Origin: CAZAAW01 sp964483325
GTDB taxonomy: Bacteria; Pseudomonadota; Alphaproteobacteria; Rhizobiales; Kaistiaceae
Assembly (NCBI GenBank): GCA_964483325.1
Contig: CAZAAW010000001.1
Span: 355,056-419,055 of the forward strand
Reading direction: 5' to 3'
DNA length: 64,000 nt
Below, piece after piece: positions 30,747 to 39,557 of this stretch. How positions within the stretch are numbered: the first letter of the stretch is position 1; the number at the start of each line of letters is the position of its first letter. The notes below the pieces were generated by a model, which saw only the letters and a list, made by a program, of their open reading frames with translations, was not told the DNA's origin and ran no database searches. Made by a program: the position numbers and the translations under genes.

Positions 30747-30925
30747 CAGGCCGCCTCGGCGACGGTGCTCACGCAGTGCGGTCCGTTCTTAATGCGCATT
30801 GCTTCAGTACCCTCGCGACGGGACAGCGCGGCTTCCGAGGCCGGCTTAGGCGGCCCGACGCCGCGCCGCAAGCGGAACTCCCCTCGTCACCGGCCGTTGA
30901 CCGCCGGGACCACGGAGCCAAGGGC

Positions 30926-31399
30926 ATGATTGTCGTCCGCTTCCTTGCCATCCTGCTGACGGCGCTGGCGCTGGTGCCGGGAGGCGCGCATGTGCTGGCC
31001 CTCCCCAACAAGCTCAGCCTGCCGAAGGACACCTATTTCGCCGTGCAGTCGATCTATGCCGGCTGGGCGCTGCTCGGCGTCGTGATCGTCGCCGCCATCC
31101 TCGCCGACGCGCTGCTTGCGCTCCTGTCGCGGAGCGATCCGGTCGCCAGCCGCCTCGCCTGGCCGGCGGTGATCCTGCTGGCGGTCGGCCTCGGCGTGTT
31201 CTTCCTGTTCGTCTTTCCGGGCAACCAGGCGACGAGCAACTGGACCGTCGCGCCGGCCGACTGGGAGCGGCTGCGGGCGCGCTGGGAATATGGTCATGCA
31301 GCCAATGCCGTGCTGACCCTGATCGCCCTAGGCTGCGTCATCACCGCTGCCCTCCGCCCCATCCGTCCGGCTGCGGAGCAGGCCATGCTGCCCTCCTGA
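30926..31399 (+). CDS. DUF1772-like membrane protein
   Basis: This 157-residue protein has about four hydrophobic segments, near residues 5-25, 41-66, 79-100 and 130-147. Between the third and fourth come NQATSNWTVAPADWERLRARWEY and GHAANAV, a pattern I associate with DUF1772-type small membrane proteins. No function is known to me. The ATG at 30926 was chosen because the hydrophobic segment begins right after it; an open frame upstream to 30776 is probably noncoding. It is convergent with the ATP12 gene, seven bases apart. Confidence 0.75.
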   Translation: MIVVRFLAILLTALALVPGGAHVLALPNKLSLPKDTYFAVQSIYAGWALLGVVIVAAILADALLALLSRSDPVASRLAWPAVILLAVGLGVFFLFVFPGNQATSNWTVAPADWERLRARWEYGHAANAVLTLIALGCVITAALRPIRPAAEQAMLPS

Positions 31400-31406
31400 C
31401 AGGCCT

Positions 31407-32165
31407 TCAGGCCGTCCCGGCCTCGCGCATGATCAGCGCCGCCGCCTGCATGTCGAGCCAGCGGCCGGCGCGCTTAGCGGCAGCCTCGACGTCTTCGCCC
31501 CATTGGGCGATCTCCCAGTCCTCGTCGACATGGGCGGCGGCCCAGGCATCCTCGGCCGACAGGCGGCCGCGCTGCACGGCAAGCGCGATGATCGCCGATC
31601 CGGTCAGCGTCGTCGCCACGTTGAAGCCGGCCAGCGCCAGCGGGCCGAGGCCGGTAAGCGCCGCGCCGAAGCGTTCCAGCGTCTCGCGGTTCTGCGCGAC
31701 CGGCATGACGCCCTCGGCTAGCAGGAACCGGGCACCGAGGGCCTCGCGCACCCAATCGAGCAGGCCGTCCCAATGCGCCTTCTGGCGCTCCACCAAGGTC
31801 TGCGGTCCGTCGGCGCGGTAGCAGATCATGTCCGTGCCGGCGTAACTGACGATGGCGTCGCGCACCTCCTCGAGCCGCTGCGCCACGCCGTCGATGCCGG
31901 CATTGACGATGCGCGTCAGCGGCATCGTGGCGGGGTCAATAATCGTCTCCTGGGCATTCCATTCCGCGGCGATGGCCTCGCCCAGCGCCTGGCTGGGGAC
32001 GATCAGCAGCGCCCGCGCCGGGGTGCGCGTCGGCCGGCCGTCGAGATGAATGCCGAAACCGCCGTCAACGGGCGCCGCGGCGGCGCTGCGGTAGAAGCGC
32101 TTCGGCAAGTCGGGCCGACGCGGGGCTTCCCCGGCGGGATCGGGTGTGGAAGGGGTGTCGCTCAC
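31407..32165 (-). CDS. ATP12-family F1-ATPase assembly chaperone
   Basis: This protein of 252 residues resembles mitochondrial ATP12, which binds the F1 alpha subunit during ATP synthase assembly. The conserved PKRFYRSAAAAPVDGGFGI and later ATLTGSAIIALA-type helices are recognisable, together with HVDEDWEIAQWGEDVEA. The start is a GTG at 32165 that overlaps the stop of the upstream gene as GTGA, so translation is probably coupled. A much longer open frame upstream is a shadow. The family is characteristic of alphaproteobacteria and mitochondria. Confidence 0.88.
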   Translation of the reverse strand: MSDTPSTPDPAGEAPRRPDLPKRFYRSAAAAPVDGGFGIHLDGRPTRTPARALLIVPSQALGEAIAAEWNAQETIIDPATMPLTRIVNAGIDGVAQRLEEVRDAIVSYAGTDMICYRADGPQTLVERQKAHWDGLLDWVREALGARFLLAEGVMPVAQNRETLERFGAALTGLGPLALAGFNVATTLTGSAIIALAVQRGRLSAEDAWAAAHVDEDWEIAQWGEDVEAAAKRAGRWLDMQAAALIMREAGTA

Positions 32166-32665
32166 GATGTCGTCCGATGTCGGGATGAGGATGTCCGGGC
32201 GGCGGCGGCCGGCCGCGTGGTGGTCTTGCGCTTCCGCGCCGGCGACTTGGCGGGCGCCTCCGGCGGTTGTGGCTCGGCGGCGCCGCGCGCTTCGAGCTTG
32301 GTACGGGCCTGCTGCGCCATGGCCTCGAATTCCTTCTGCAGCGCCTCCAGTTCCTCGATCTCCATGTCCTCGGAGTCGATCAGCGCATTCTTGGCGCCTT
32401 TCGTCGCCCGCACCAGTTCGTCGAGCTTGAGCTGGATCGCCGTCGTATCGCGGTTCTGCGTGTTCTGGATAACGAAGACCATGAAGAAGGTAATGATCGT
32501 CGTGCCGGTATTCACCACCAGCTGCCAGCTTTCGGCGAAGCCGAAGAGCGGGCCGCTGAGCGCCCACAGGGCGATGAAGAGGACGGCGAGGACGAAGGTT
32601 GTCGGTGTTCCCGCAAGCAGCGCCACCTTGCGGGAAAAGCGCGAGAAATGCTGTTCCAGTGTCAT
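32162..32665 (-). CDS. Low-affinity iron permease-family small membrane protein
   Basis: The protein has 167 residues. Two membrane segments lie at about residues 17-38 and 43-66. Between and after them comes SWQLVVNTGTTIITFFMVF, then QNTQNRDTTAIQLKLDELVRA, which matches the low-affinity iron permease family. The last 50 residues are rich in Ala, Lys, Arg and Pro and look unstructured. Transport of iron by bacterial members is not proven. The ATG at 32665 has GGAG five bases upstream. The stop overlaps the ATP12 start. Confidence 0.85.
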   Translation of the reverse strand: MTLEQHFSRFSRKVALLAGTPTTFVLAVLFIALWALSGPLFGFAESWQLVVNTGTTIITFFMVFVIQNTQNRDTTAIQLKLDELVRATKGAKNALIDSEDMEIEELEALQKEFEAMAQQARTKLEARGAAEPQPPEAPAKSPARKRKTTTRPAAAARTSSSRHRTTS

Positions 32666-32706
32666 GATCGCTCCGCCGGCGGCCGCGCTTGCGGTCGCCC
32701 GGGCGA

Positions 32707-33765
32707 TCAATCGTCTTCGCCGTCGGCCGGTTCCACCGCCGTATCGAAGCCGAGCAGGTTCCAGCTCTGCTGCATATGCGGCGGCAGCGGCGCCGTCACA
32801 TCGAGCACGCCGCCGTCCGGGTGGGGGAGGACGATCCGCCGCGCGTGCAGATGCAGCCGGTTCTGGATGCCGCCCGGCAGCTCCCAGTCCTTGATATCGA
32901 AGTATTTGGGGTCGCCGACGATGGGATGGCCGATATGGGCGGCATGGGCACGGAGCTGGTGCGTACGGCCCGTCACCGGGCGCATCGTCAGCCAGGCCAG
33001 CTTCTGGCCGGCCTGATCGACGACCGAATAGAGCGACACGGCATGGCTCGCCTCGTCCTCGCCATGGCGGGCAACGCGCATACGCTCGCCCTCCGGCCCG
33101 CCCTGGCGCGCCAGATAGGTGGAGATGCGCCCCTGCCGGGGCTTCGGCACGCCGGCCACCAGCGCCCAGTAGATCTTGCGCGTGCGGCGGCCGCGGAAGG
33201 CGGCAGCGAGCGCCGAGGCGGCAAGCCGTGTCCGCGCCACGACGAGAATGCCGGACGTCTCGCGGTCGATGCGGTGCACCAGCCGCGGCTTCTGCCCCTT
33301 GGCGTCCCGCCAGGCTTCCAGCATGGCGTCGACATGGCTGGTGAGCCCGGACCCGCCCTGGACGGCAAGGCCGGCCGGCTTGTTGAAGACGAAGACGGCG
33401 TCGTCGGCATGGAGCAGCATCGCCCGCAGTTGCTCGTCATCGGACGGGCGGCCCTTGCCTGTACCGGTGCGCGGCGCCGCGGCGGCGGGCCTGCCGGTGC
33501 CGGGCGTCGCGCGGCCGGGCGCAGCGCCCTCCTCCGGGGCCGGTGCCGCGCTTCCCTCCAGGCGCAGTGGCGGCACGCGCACCGCCATGCCGGCATCGAG
33601 GCGGGTGCTTGTCTTGACGCGGCCGCCGTCGACCCGCACCTGGCCGGACCGGATCAGCTTCTGCAGATGGCCGAAGCCGAGCTGGGGGTAGTGCTGGCTG
33701 AACCAGCGGTCGAGCCGCATGCCGGCTTCGTCGGGCTCGACCCGATGCAGCGTAACGTCGGCCAT
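32707..33765 (-). CDS. rluC: 23S rRNA pseudouridine synthase, RluC-like
   Basis: This RluA-family enzyme converts uridines in 23S rRNA to pseudouridine. The 352 residues start with an S4 RNA-binding domain (LDRWFSQHYPQLGFGHLQKLI), then an Ala/Pro/Gly-rich linker at about 71-108, then the catalytic domain. The catalytic Asp 167 lies in HRIDRETSGILVVART, and the GRTHQLRAHAAHIGHPIVGD motif follows. The linker is longer than I would expect. The RluC assignment rests on the S4 domain and the overall motif set. It lies three bases after the MFS gene. Confidence 0.9.
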   Translation of the reverse strand: MADVTLHRVEPDEAGMRLDRWFSQHYPQLGFGHLQKLIRSGQVRVDGGRVKTSTRLDAGMAVRVPPLRLEGSAAPAPEEGAAPGRATPGTGRPAAAAPRTGTGKGRPSDDEQLRAMLLHADDAVFVFNKPAGLAVQGGSGLTSHVDAMLEAWRDAKGQKPRLVHRIDRETSGILVVARTRLAASALAAAFRGRRTRKIYWALVAGVPKPRQGRISTYLARQGGPEGERMRVARHGEDEASHAVSLYSVVDQAGQKLAWLTMRPVTGRTHQLRAHAAHIGHPIVGDPKYFDIKDWELPGGIQNRLHLHARRIVLPHPDGGVLDVTAPLPPHMQQSWNLLGFDTAVEPADGEDD

Positions 33766-33768
33766 GGG

Positions 33769-35055
33769 TCAGCCTGCCGCCTTGCGCGAAGCCGATGGCA
33801 GCGGCGCATCGCCCTGCTCGTGCTGGAAGACGCCCATGACGATCACCGCCAGCGCCAGCGTCGCCGCCGCGGCGACGAACATGAGCTCCGGCAGATGGTG
33901 GTCGAGGAGCGGCGCGAAGATCAGCGGCGCCGCCAGGGCGCCGGTGTCGAGCCCGGAATAGACCGCGCCGAAGACCTTGCCATGCGTGCCGGGCCGCGCC
34001 ACCTGGCGGACGAGAATGTCGCGTGACGGCAGGGCCACCCCCGAGGCGACGCCGACCAGGACCACCAGCACGCAGATGGCCGCAAAAGGCAGGCTGCTCA
34101 GTGCCACCGAGGCCATCAGCACCGCCATGACGGAGGTCGCCGTCATTGCCGTGACGTGGTGCCGGGTCATGCGCTCGGCCAGCAGGCCGCCGGCGAAGAC
34201 GCCGGCCATGATGCCTACCTGGTAGACCGACATCAGCGTCGTCGCCGTGGCGAGCGACACGCCGTAGCCCTCGGTGAAGGCGGAGATGGCGAAGTTCTGC
34301 AGACCCGAGCCGGAGATCGCCGTCAGGGCATAGAACAGGAAGGCCAGGAAGACCGTGGGGACGGCTACCGACCGGATGAAGGCACGCGCCGCGGCGACGG
34401 CCGGCGAGCCGGACGGACGGGGTCCGGCGGCGACCCGCTCCAGTGCGATGGCATCCCGGTTGAGATAGAGCAGCGCGGCGACCGCAACGCCGACGACGGC
34501 GCTGCCCGCCAGCGCCGGCCGCCAGCCCCACTGGAGCGCCGCGGCGCCGACAAGCAGCGGCGACAGGGCGAAGCCGATGGAGCCGCCGATCGTATGGGCG
34601 GCAAAGGCCCGCCCGAGGCGCGGCACGCCGATCCGGTGGCTGAGGATGGAGAGGTCGGCCGGGTGGTAGACGCTGTTGCCGAGACCCGCCAGCACCGCCA
34701 GCGGGAACAGGAAGCCGTAGCTCGGCGCAAAGCCCATCAGGAAGACGGCGAGCGCCTGCAGCGCCATGCCGGCGAGCAGCATCCGCGCCGCGCCGACCCG
34801 GTCGACCAGCGCCCCGGCAACGATCTGGCCGAGGCCGGAGGTGGCGAAGAAGGTCGTCAGGACGAGGCCGAGCTCGGTGAAGCCGACGTCGAAATCGTCA
34901 CGCAGCAAAGGCAGCAGCGGCGCCAGCGCCAGCATCATGAAATGGCTGGCAAAATGCGCCGCCGAGATCAGGCCGATCGTCTTCACTTCGCCGGCCGGTC
35001 GGCCGGGCGGATTGGCGCCGCCGGCCGGCAGCATCTCCCTGGCAACGTCGCTCAT
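33769..35055 (-). CDS. MFS transporter
   Basis: This 428-residue inner-membrane protein shows 12 hydrophobic segments in two halves and the loop motif GALVDRVGAARMLLAG between segments 2 and 3, typical of the major facilitator superfamily. The ATG at 35055 overlaps the rarA stop (ATGA), implying coupled translation. About 30 polar residues precede the first segment. The substrate is unknown. It could be a sugar, drug or organic-acid exporter. Confidence 0.9.
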   Translation of the reverse strand: MSDVAREMLPAGGANPPGRPAGEVKTIGLISAAHFASHFMMLALAPLLPLLRDDFDVGFTELGLVLTTFFATSGLGQIVAGALVDRVGAARMLLAGMALQALAVFLMGFAPSYGFLFPLAVLAGLGNSVYHPADLSILSHRIGVPRLGRAFAAHTIGGSIGFALSPLLVGAAALQWGWRPALAGSAVVGVAVAALLYLNRDAIALERVAAGPRPSGSPAVAAARAFIRSVAVPTVFLAFLFYALTAISGSGLQNFAISAFTEGYGVSLATATTLMSVYQVGIMAGVFAGGLLAERMTRHHVTAMTATSVMAVLMASVALSSLPFAAICVLVVLVGVASGVALPSRDILVRQVARPGTHGKVFGAVYSGLDTGALAAPLIFAPLLDHHLPELMFVAAAATLALAVIVMGVFQHEQGDAPLPSASRKAAG

Positions 35056-36362
35056 GTCTCGTTCCGCTCGCGCCGCAGCCGCGCCCAATAGTCCAGCCGC
35101 TTCCTGATCTCGCGCTCGAAGCCGCGATCCGGCGGATCGTAGAAGGTCTGCCGCCCCATGCCTTCGGGGAAATAGTCCTGGCCGGAGAATCCCTCCGGCG
35201 TGTCGTGGTCGTATTCGTAGCCCTTGCCGTAGTCCTCGCCCTTCATCAGGCGCGTCGGCGCGTTGAGGATGGTCTTGGGCGGCAGCAGCGAGCCGCTCTC
35301 CTTCGCCGCCCGGGTGGCGGCGGAGAAGGCCATGTAGACGGCGTTGGATTTCGGCGCCGTCGCCAGATAGACGCAGGCCTCGGCAAGCGCCAGCTCGCCC
35401 TCCGGGCTGCCGAGGAAGTCGTAGGCATCCTTGGCAGCATTGGCGACGACGAGCGCCTGCGGGTCGGCAAGGCCGATATCCTCCACCGCCATGCGCACCA
35501 GGCGGCGGCCGATATAGAGCGGGTTCTCGCCGGCATCGAGCATGCGCGCCAGATAGTAGAGCGCCGCGTCCGGATCGGAGCCGCGCACCGTCTTGTGCAG
35601 CGCCGAGATGAGATTGTAGTGGCCGTCCTGCGCCTTGTCGTAGATCGGCGCCCGGCGCTGGACGATCTCCAGCAGTTGCTCCGGCGCGAAGGTCTCGCCC
35701 GGCGCGGCGGCACGCCAGACCTCCTCGGCGAGCGTCAGCAGCGCCCGGCCGTCGCGGTCGGCAAGGTTGATCAGCATCGCCCGGGCATCGTCGGTGAGCG
35801 GCAGCGGCCGCTCCTCCGCCGCCTCGGCGCGGCCGAGGAGCTTTTCCAGGGCCGCCTCATCGAGCGGCCGGAAGACCAGCACGCGGGCGCGCGACAGCAG
35901 CGCCGCGTTGAGCTCGAAGGACGGGTTCTCGGTGGTGGCGCCAACCAGCGTGACGGTGCCGTCCTCCATTACCGGCAGGAAGCTGTCCTGCTGCGCCCGG
36001 TTGAAGCGATGGATCTCGTCGACGAAAAGGAGCGTCCCCTGCCCCATCCGGCGCCGCTGGCGCGCCGCCTCGAACACCTTCTTGAGGTCGGCGACGCCGG
36101 AGAAGACGGCGGAAATCTGCTCGAAATGCAGGTCGGTCTCGCGGGCGAGGAGCCGGGCGACCGTCGTCTTGCCGGTGCCGGGCGGTCCCCACAGGATCAG
36201 CGAGCCGAGCGAGCCGGAGCGCAGCATGCGCGTCAGGGCGCCGTTGCTGCCCAGCAGGTGGTCCTGCCCGACGACATCCGCGAGGCTTTCCGGCCTGAGC
36301 CGGTCCGCCAGCGGATGCGGCGCCGTCTCGGCCAGTTGCCCGGTATCGAAAAGCGTCGCCAT
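35052..36362 (-). CDS. rarA: Replication-associated recombination protein RarA (MgsA)
   Basis: RarA is an AAA+ ATPase acting at stalled replication forks. The protein has 436 residues, with Walker A GPPGTGKT (59-66) and Walker B LLFVDEIHRFNRAQQD, the second carrying the RarA-type insertion into the DEAD-like box. The C-terminal tetramerisation region includes MKGEDYGKGYEYDHDTPEGF, a strong family mark. ATG 36362 lies one base after the protease gene stop, so the two are likely cotranscribed. Confidence 0.96.
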   Translation of the reverse strand: MATLFDTGQLAETAPHPLADRLRPESLADVVGQDHLLGSNGALTRMLRSGSLGSLILWGPPGTGKTTVARLLARETDLHFEQISAVFSGVADLKKVFEAARQRRRMGQGTLLFVDEIHRFNRAQQDSFLPVMEDGTVTLVGATTENPSFELNAALLSRARVLVFRPLDEAALEKLLGRAEAAEERPLPLTDDARAMLINLADRDGRALLTLAEEVWRAAAPGETFAPEQLLEIVQRRAPIYDKAQDGHYNLISALHKTVRGSDPDAALYYLARMLDAGENPLYIGRRLVRMAVEDIGLADPQALVVANAAKDAYDFLGSPEGELALAEACVYLATAPKSNAVYMAFSAATRAAKESGSLLPPKTILNAPTRLMKGEDYGKGYEYDHDTPEGFSGQDYFPEGMGRQTFYDPPDRGFEREIRKRLDYWARLRRERNET

Positions 36363-36363
36363 T

Positions 36364-37776
36364 TCAGCCGCCGAGGATCGTCCGGATCAGCCGGCCGTCG
36401 CGCTCCAGCTCGATGCGCCAGGCGCGCGCCCGCTGGCTGGTGAGACCGGCAAGGTCTTCCGTCGATTCGACGCGGGCGCCGTTGATGCCGAGGAGGACGT
36501 CACCGCGGCGGAAGCCGACCTGCTGGGCCGGCGAACCGGACGCGATCTCCGTGATGATGACGCCCGACGGCTCGCCCGTATAGCCGAGCTCCTCCGCCAC
36601 CGCCGGCGACAGATTGGCGACCTTGGCGCCGGCGAGCGGCGATCGTCCGCGCAGTTCGACCTCGTTGCGGCCGACCGTTTCGGGCGCGGCGATCAGCGCC
36701 ACCTCGACCTGGCGCTCGGCACCGTCGCGCAGCACCGTGAAGGTCGCTTCCTGGCCGATACCCTTGGTGATGAGGCGATAGTTGAAGGCGCTCGGGTCCT
36801 CCACCGCCACGCCATCGACGGCGGTGATCAGGTCGCCGGGAACGAGCCCCGCCTTGGCGGCCGGGCTGTCGTCGACGACATTGCTCACCAGCGCGCCGCG
36901 GGTGCGCTCGACGCCGAGCCCCGCCGCGAGCTGCGGCGTCAGCGCGTCCAGCGTGGCGCCGATCCACGGCCGGCGGACCACGGCGCCGTTGAGCGCCGAT
37001 TGCACGACGACGCGCACCATGTCGGAGGGGATGGCGAAGCCGATGCCGTCCGAGCCGCCGGAGCGCGAGAAGATCGCCGTGTTGATGCCGACAAGGCGGC
37101 CGTTCATGTCGACCAGCGCGCCGCCGGAATTGCCCGGATTGATGGCGGCATCGGTCTGGATGAAGAACTGCGAATCGGACTGGCCGACATGGGTTCGCGC
37201 CAGGCCGGAAATGATGCCACTGGTCACGGTCTGGCCGACGCCGAACGGGTTGCCGATCGCCAGCACGAGGTCGCCGACCTGGAGGTCGTCCGATTCGGCG
37301 AGCTCGACGACGGGGAAATCGCCCTTGCCGTCGCCGATGCGCAGCGCCGCCAGGTCGGAGCGCTCGTCCTTCAGCACCACCTCGGCGGGAAGCTCGGTGC
37401 CGTCCGACAGCGCCACCTTGATCTGGTCGGCATCGGCGATGACGTGGACATTGGTGATGACGATGCCGCTCGGGTCGACGATGACGCCGGAGCCGAGCGA
37501 CTGCTGCACGCGCTCGCGCATCGGCAGGTCGCCGCCGAAGAACTGCTGGAAGAACGGGTCGGAGAAGAAGGGCTGCTGCCGCGTCACCCGCTGAGCGTAG
37601 ACGTTCACCACGGCGGGCGCGGCGCGCTTGACGATCGGCGCATAGGAAAGGCGCACTTCCTCGGCGGATACCGGAGGACGCCGCGCCTCGTCCTGCGCCA
37701 GCGTCGCCGCGGGCGCCAGCCCGCACAGGATCAGCGACAGCGCCAGGGCCACGACCCGGCCGGATCGGTCATGCAT
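36364..37776 (-). CDS. HtrA/DegP-like periplasmic serine protease
   Basis: This trypsin-like protease has two PDZ domains and handles misfolded envelope proteins. From ATG 37776 (MHDRSGRVV) there are 470 residues, with GAGG eight bases upstream; GTG three codons earlier is possible. A signal peptide covers about residues 1-27 (hydrophobic LALSLILCGLAPAATLAQ). The catalytic triad is His 111 (TNVHVIADA), Asp 141 (ERSDLAALR) and Ser 217 (GNSGGALVD). PDZ 1 spans about 265-360 and PDZ 2 the C-terminus. It lies behind the rplQ terminator and starts a new transcript. Confidence 0.95.
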   Translation of the reverse strand: MHDRSGRVVALALSLILCGLAPAATLAQDEARRPPVSAEEVRLSYAPIVKRAAPAVVNVYAQRVTRQQPFFSDPFFQQFFGGDLPMRERVQQSLGSGVIVDPSGIVITNVHVIADADQIKVALSDGTELPAEVVLKDERSDLAALRIGDGKGDFPVVELAESDDLQVGDLVLAIGNPFGVGQTVTSGIISGLARTHVGQSDSQFFIQTDAAINPGNSGGALVDMNGRLVGINTAIFSRSGGSDGIGFAIPSDMVRVVVQSALNGAVVRRPWIGATLDALTPQLAAGLGVERTRGALVSNVVDDSPAAKAGLVPGDLITAVDGVAVEDPSAFNYRLITKGIGQEATFTVLRDGAERQVEVALIAAPETVGRNEVELRGRSPLAGAKVANLSPAVAEELGYTGEPSGVIITEIASGSPAQQVGFRRGDVLLGINGARVESTEDLAGLTSQRARAWRIELERDGRLIRTILGG

Positions 37777-37864
37777 CTGCTTCACCTCGACTTGTGCGCG
37801 CCCCGCGCCGTTAAATAATCATGCCGCGATGTCTTTTCTAAGCCTCGCGGCGGCCTGCCAAAGC

Positions 37865-37889
37865 AAAAAAGGCGGCCCGGAGGCCGCCT
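37865..37889 (-). terminator. Intrinsic terminator after rplQ
   Basis: AGGCGGCC and GGCCGCCT form an 8-bp stem around CGGA (37870-37889). On the minus strand a TTTTTT tract follows at 37865-37870. It lies 32 bases past the rplQ stop and closes the whole ribosomal protein block. Confidence 0.93.
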
Positions 37890-37920
37890 GCATCGCTCTT
37901 CCCAGGCCTGGCGGCCGGTC

Positions 37921-38352
37921 TCAGGCCTCGGCCGATTCGCCCTCGGCCTGCCGGGCCTCGTGGCGGGCGCGGTCGGCCGCCCCCTTGGCATCCACATCGC
38001 GATCGACAAACTCGATCACCGCCACCGGGGCGCTGTCGCCGTAGCGGAACCCGGCCTTGAGCACGCGGAGATAGCCGCCATGCCGCTCGCCATAGCGCGG
38101 CCCGATCGTCTCGAAGAGCTTGCGCACCGCATCGAGGTCGCGGATCTGCGAGATCGCCTGGCGGCGGGCATGAAGATCGCCGCGCTTGCCGAGCGTCACC
38201 AGCTTCTCGACGATCGGACGCAGGTCCTTGGCCTTCGGCAGCGTGGTGACGATCTGCTCGTGGCGGATGAGCGCGGCGGCCATGTTGGCGAACATCGCCT
38301 TGCGGTGGCTCGCCGTGCGGCTGAACTTGCGGCCCTGGTTGCCGTGGCGCAT
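37921..38352 (-). CDS. rplQ: 50S ribosomal protein L17
   Basis: L17 has 143 residues and begins MRHGNQGRKFSRTASHRKAM, the family signature. The C-terminal 25 residues after the conserved core are rich in Ala, Glu and Arg, longer than in E. coli but usual for this class. It is the last gene of the alpha operon and precedes the terminator at 37865. Confidence 0.98.
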   Translation of the reverse strand: MRHGNQGRKFSRTASHRKAMFANMAAALIRHEQIVTTLPKAKDLRPIVEKLVTLGKRGDLHARRQAISQIRDLDAVRKLFETIGPRYGERHGGYLRVLKAGFRYGDSAPVAVIEFVDRDVDAKGAADRARHEARQAEGESAEA

Positions 38353-38433
38353 CGCGCGCTCTCCCTACTCTCTCAAAGCTTCAAGATACCGGACAGGTCC
38401 CGGAGGCGCGTCGCCGCCCCGCCGGGTCGCGTC

Positions 38434-39453
38434 TCAATAATGGTCTTCGTAGCGCTTGGCCAGATCCTCGATATTCTCGGGCGGCCAGTTCGGAACCTCC
38501 ATGCCGAGATGGAGACCCATCTGCGCCAGGACTTCCTTGATCTCGTTGAGCGACTTGCGTCCGAAGTTCGGCGTGCGGAGCATCTCCGCCTCGGTCTTCT
38601 GGATGAGGTCGCCGATATAGACGATGTTGTCGTTCTTCAGGCAGTTCGCCGAGCGGACCGAGAGCTCCAGCTCGTCGACCTTCTTGAGCAGCGCCGGGTT
38701 GAAGGCGAGCTCCGGAATGGCCTCGTGAGCGGTCTCCTTCACCGGCTCCTCGAAGGTGATGAAGATCGACAGCTGGTCCTGGAGAATGCGCGCCGCATAG
38801 GCGATGGCATCGTCCGGCCGCAGCGAGCCGTCGGTCTCGACCGACAGCGTCAGCTTGTCGTAGTCGAGCACCTGGCCCTCGCGGGTGTTCTCGACCTTGT
38901 AGGAGACCTTGCGGATCGGCGAGTAGAGGCTGTCGACCGGAATCAGGCCGATCGGCGCATCCTCCGGGCGGTTCTGGTCGGCCGGGACGTAGCCCTTGCC
39001 GGTCGAGACCGTGAACTCCATGCGGATCTCGGCGCCCTCGTCGAGGGTGCACAGGACGAGATCGGGATTGAGGATCTCGATATCGGAGACGGTCTGGATA
39101 TCGCCGGCCGTGACGACGCCGGGGCCGGTCTTGCGCACCACCATCCGCTTGGTGCCCTCGCCCTGCATCTTGATGGCGATTTCCTTGATGTTGAGGACGA
39201 TGTCGGTCACGTCCTCGCGCACGCCGGCAATCGACGAGAACTCGTGCAGCACGCCGTCGATCTGCACCGAGTTGACCGCCGCGCCCTGCAGCGACGACAG
39301 CAGCACGCGCCGCAGCGCGTTGCCCAGCGTGACGCCGAAGCCGCGCTCCAGCGGCTCGGCGACAACCGTCGCGAAGCGCTTGGGATCGCTGCCGGGAATC
39401 GTTTCGAGCTTGTTCGGCTTGATGAGCTCAAGCCAGTTCCTGTGGATCGTCAC
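38434..39453 (-). CDS. rpoA: DNA-directed RNA polymerase subunit alpha
   Basis: The alpha subunit dimer is the scaffold for RNA polymerase assembly. The 339 residues comprise the N-terminal domain (about 1-235, with ERGFGVTLGNALRRVLLSS) and the C-terminal DNA- and activator-binding domain (about 255-325, with NFGRKSLNEIKEVL). The start is GTG at 39453, nine bases after AAGG. The spacer between this gene and rpsK contains three hairpins that may set the relative expression of RpoA and S11. Confidence 0.98.
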   Translation of the reverse strand: MTIHRNWLELIKPNKLETIPGSDPKRFATVVAEPLERGFGVTLGNALRRVLLSSLQGAAVNSVQIDGVLHEFSSIAGVREDVTDIVLNIKEIAIKMQGEGTKRMVVRKTGPGVVTAGDIQTVSDIEILNPDLVLCTLDEGAEIRMEFTVSTGKGYVPADQNRPEDAPIGLIPVDSLYSPIRKVSYKVENTREGQVLDYDKLTLSVETDGSLRPDDAIAYAARILQDQLSIFITFEEPVKETAHEAIPELAFNPALLKKVDELELSVRSANCLKNDNIVYIGDLIQKTEAEMLRTPNFGRKSLNEIKEVLAQMGLHLGMEVPNWPPENIEDLAKRYEDHY

Positions 39454-39479
39454 AGCCTGATCCTTTCAATCGTTGTCTG

Positions 39480-39555
39480 CCGCCTGGAATCCAGGCGGTG
39501 GCGCGCCTCCGGTGAGGCGCGGCTTGTACGCGGGAACGGGCGCCGCGGCGGCGCC
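39480..39555 (-). promoter_or_regulatory. Three consecutive hairpins between rpsK and rpoA
   Basis: Three perfect hairpins stand in a row: CCGCCTGG/CCAGGCGG (39480-39498), GCGCCTC/GAGGCGC (39503-39520) and GGCGCCG/CGGCGCC (39539-39555). They lie between the rpsK stop and the rpoA start. None is followed by a T run, so processing or partial attenuation is more likely than termination. Confidence 0.6.
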
Positions 39556-39557
39556 GG

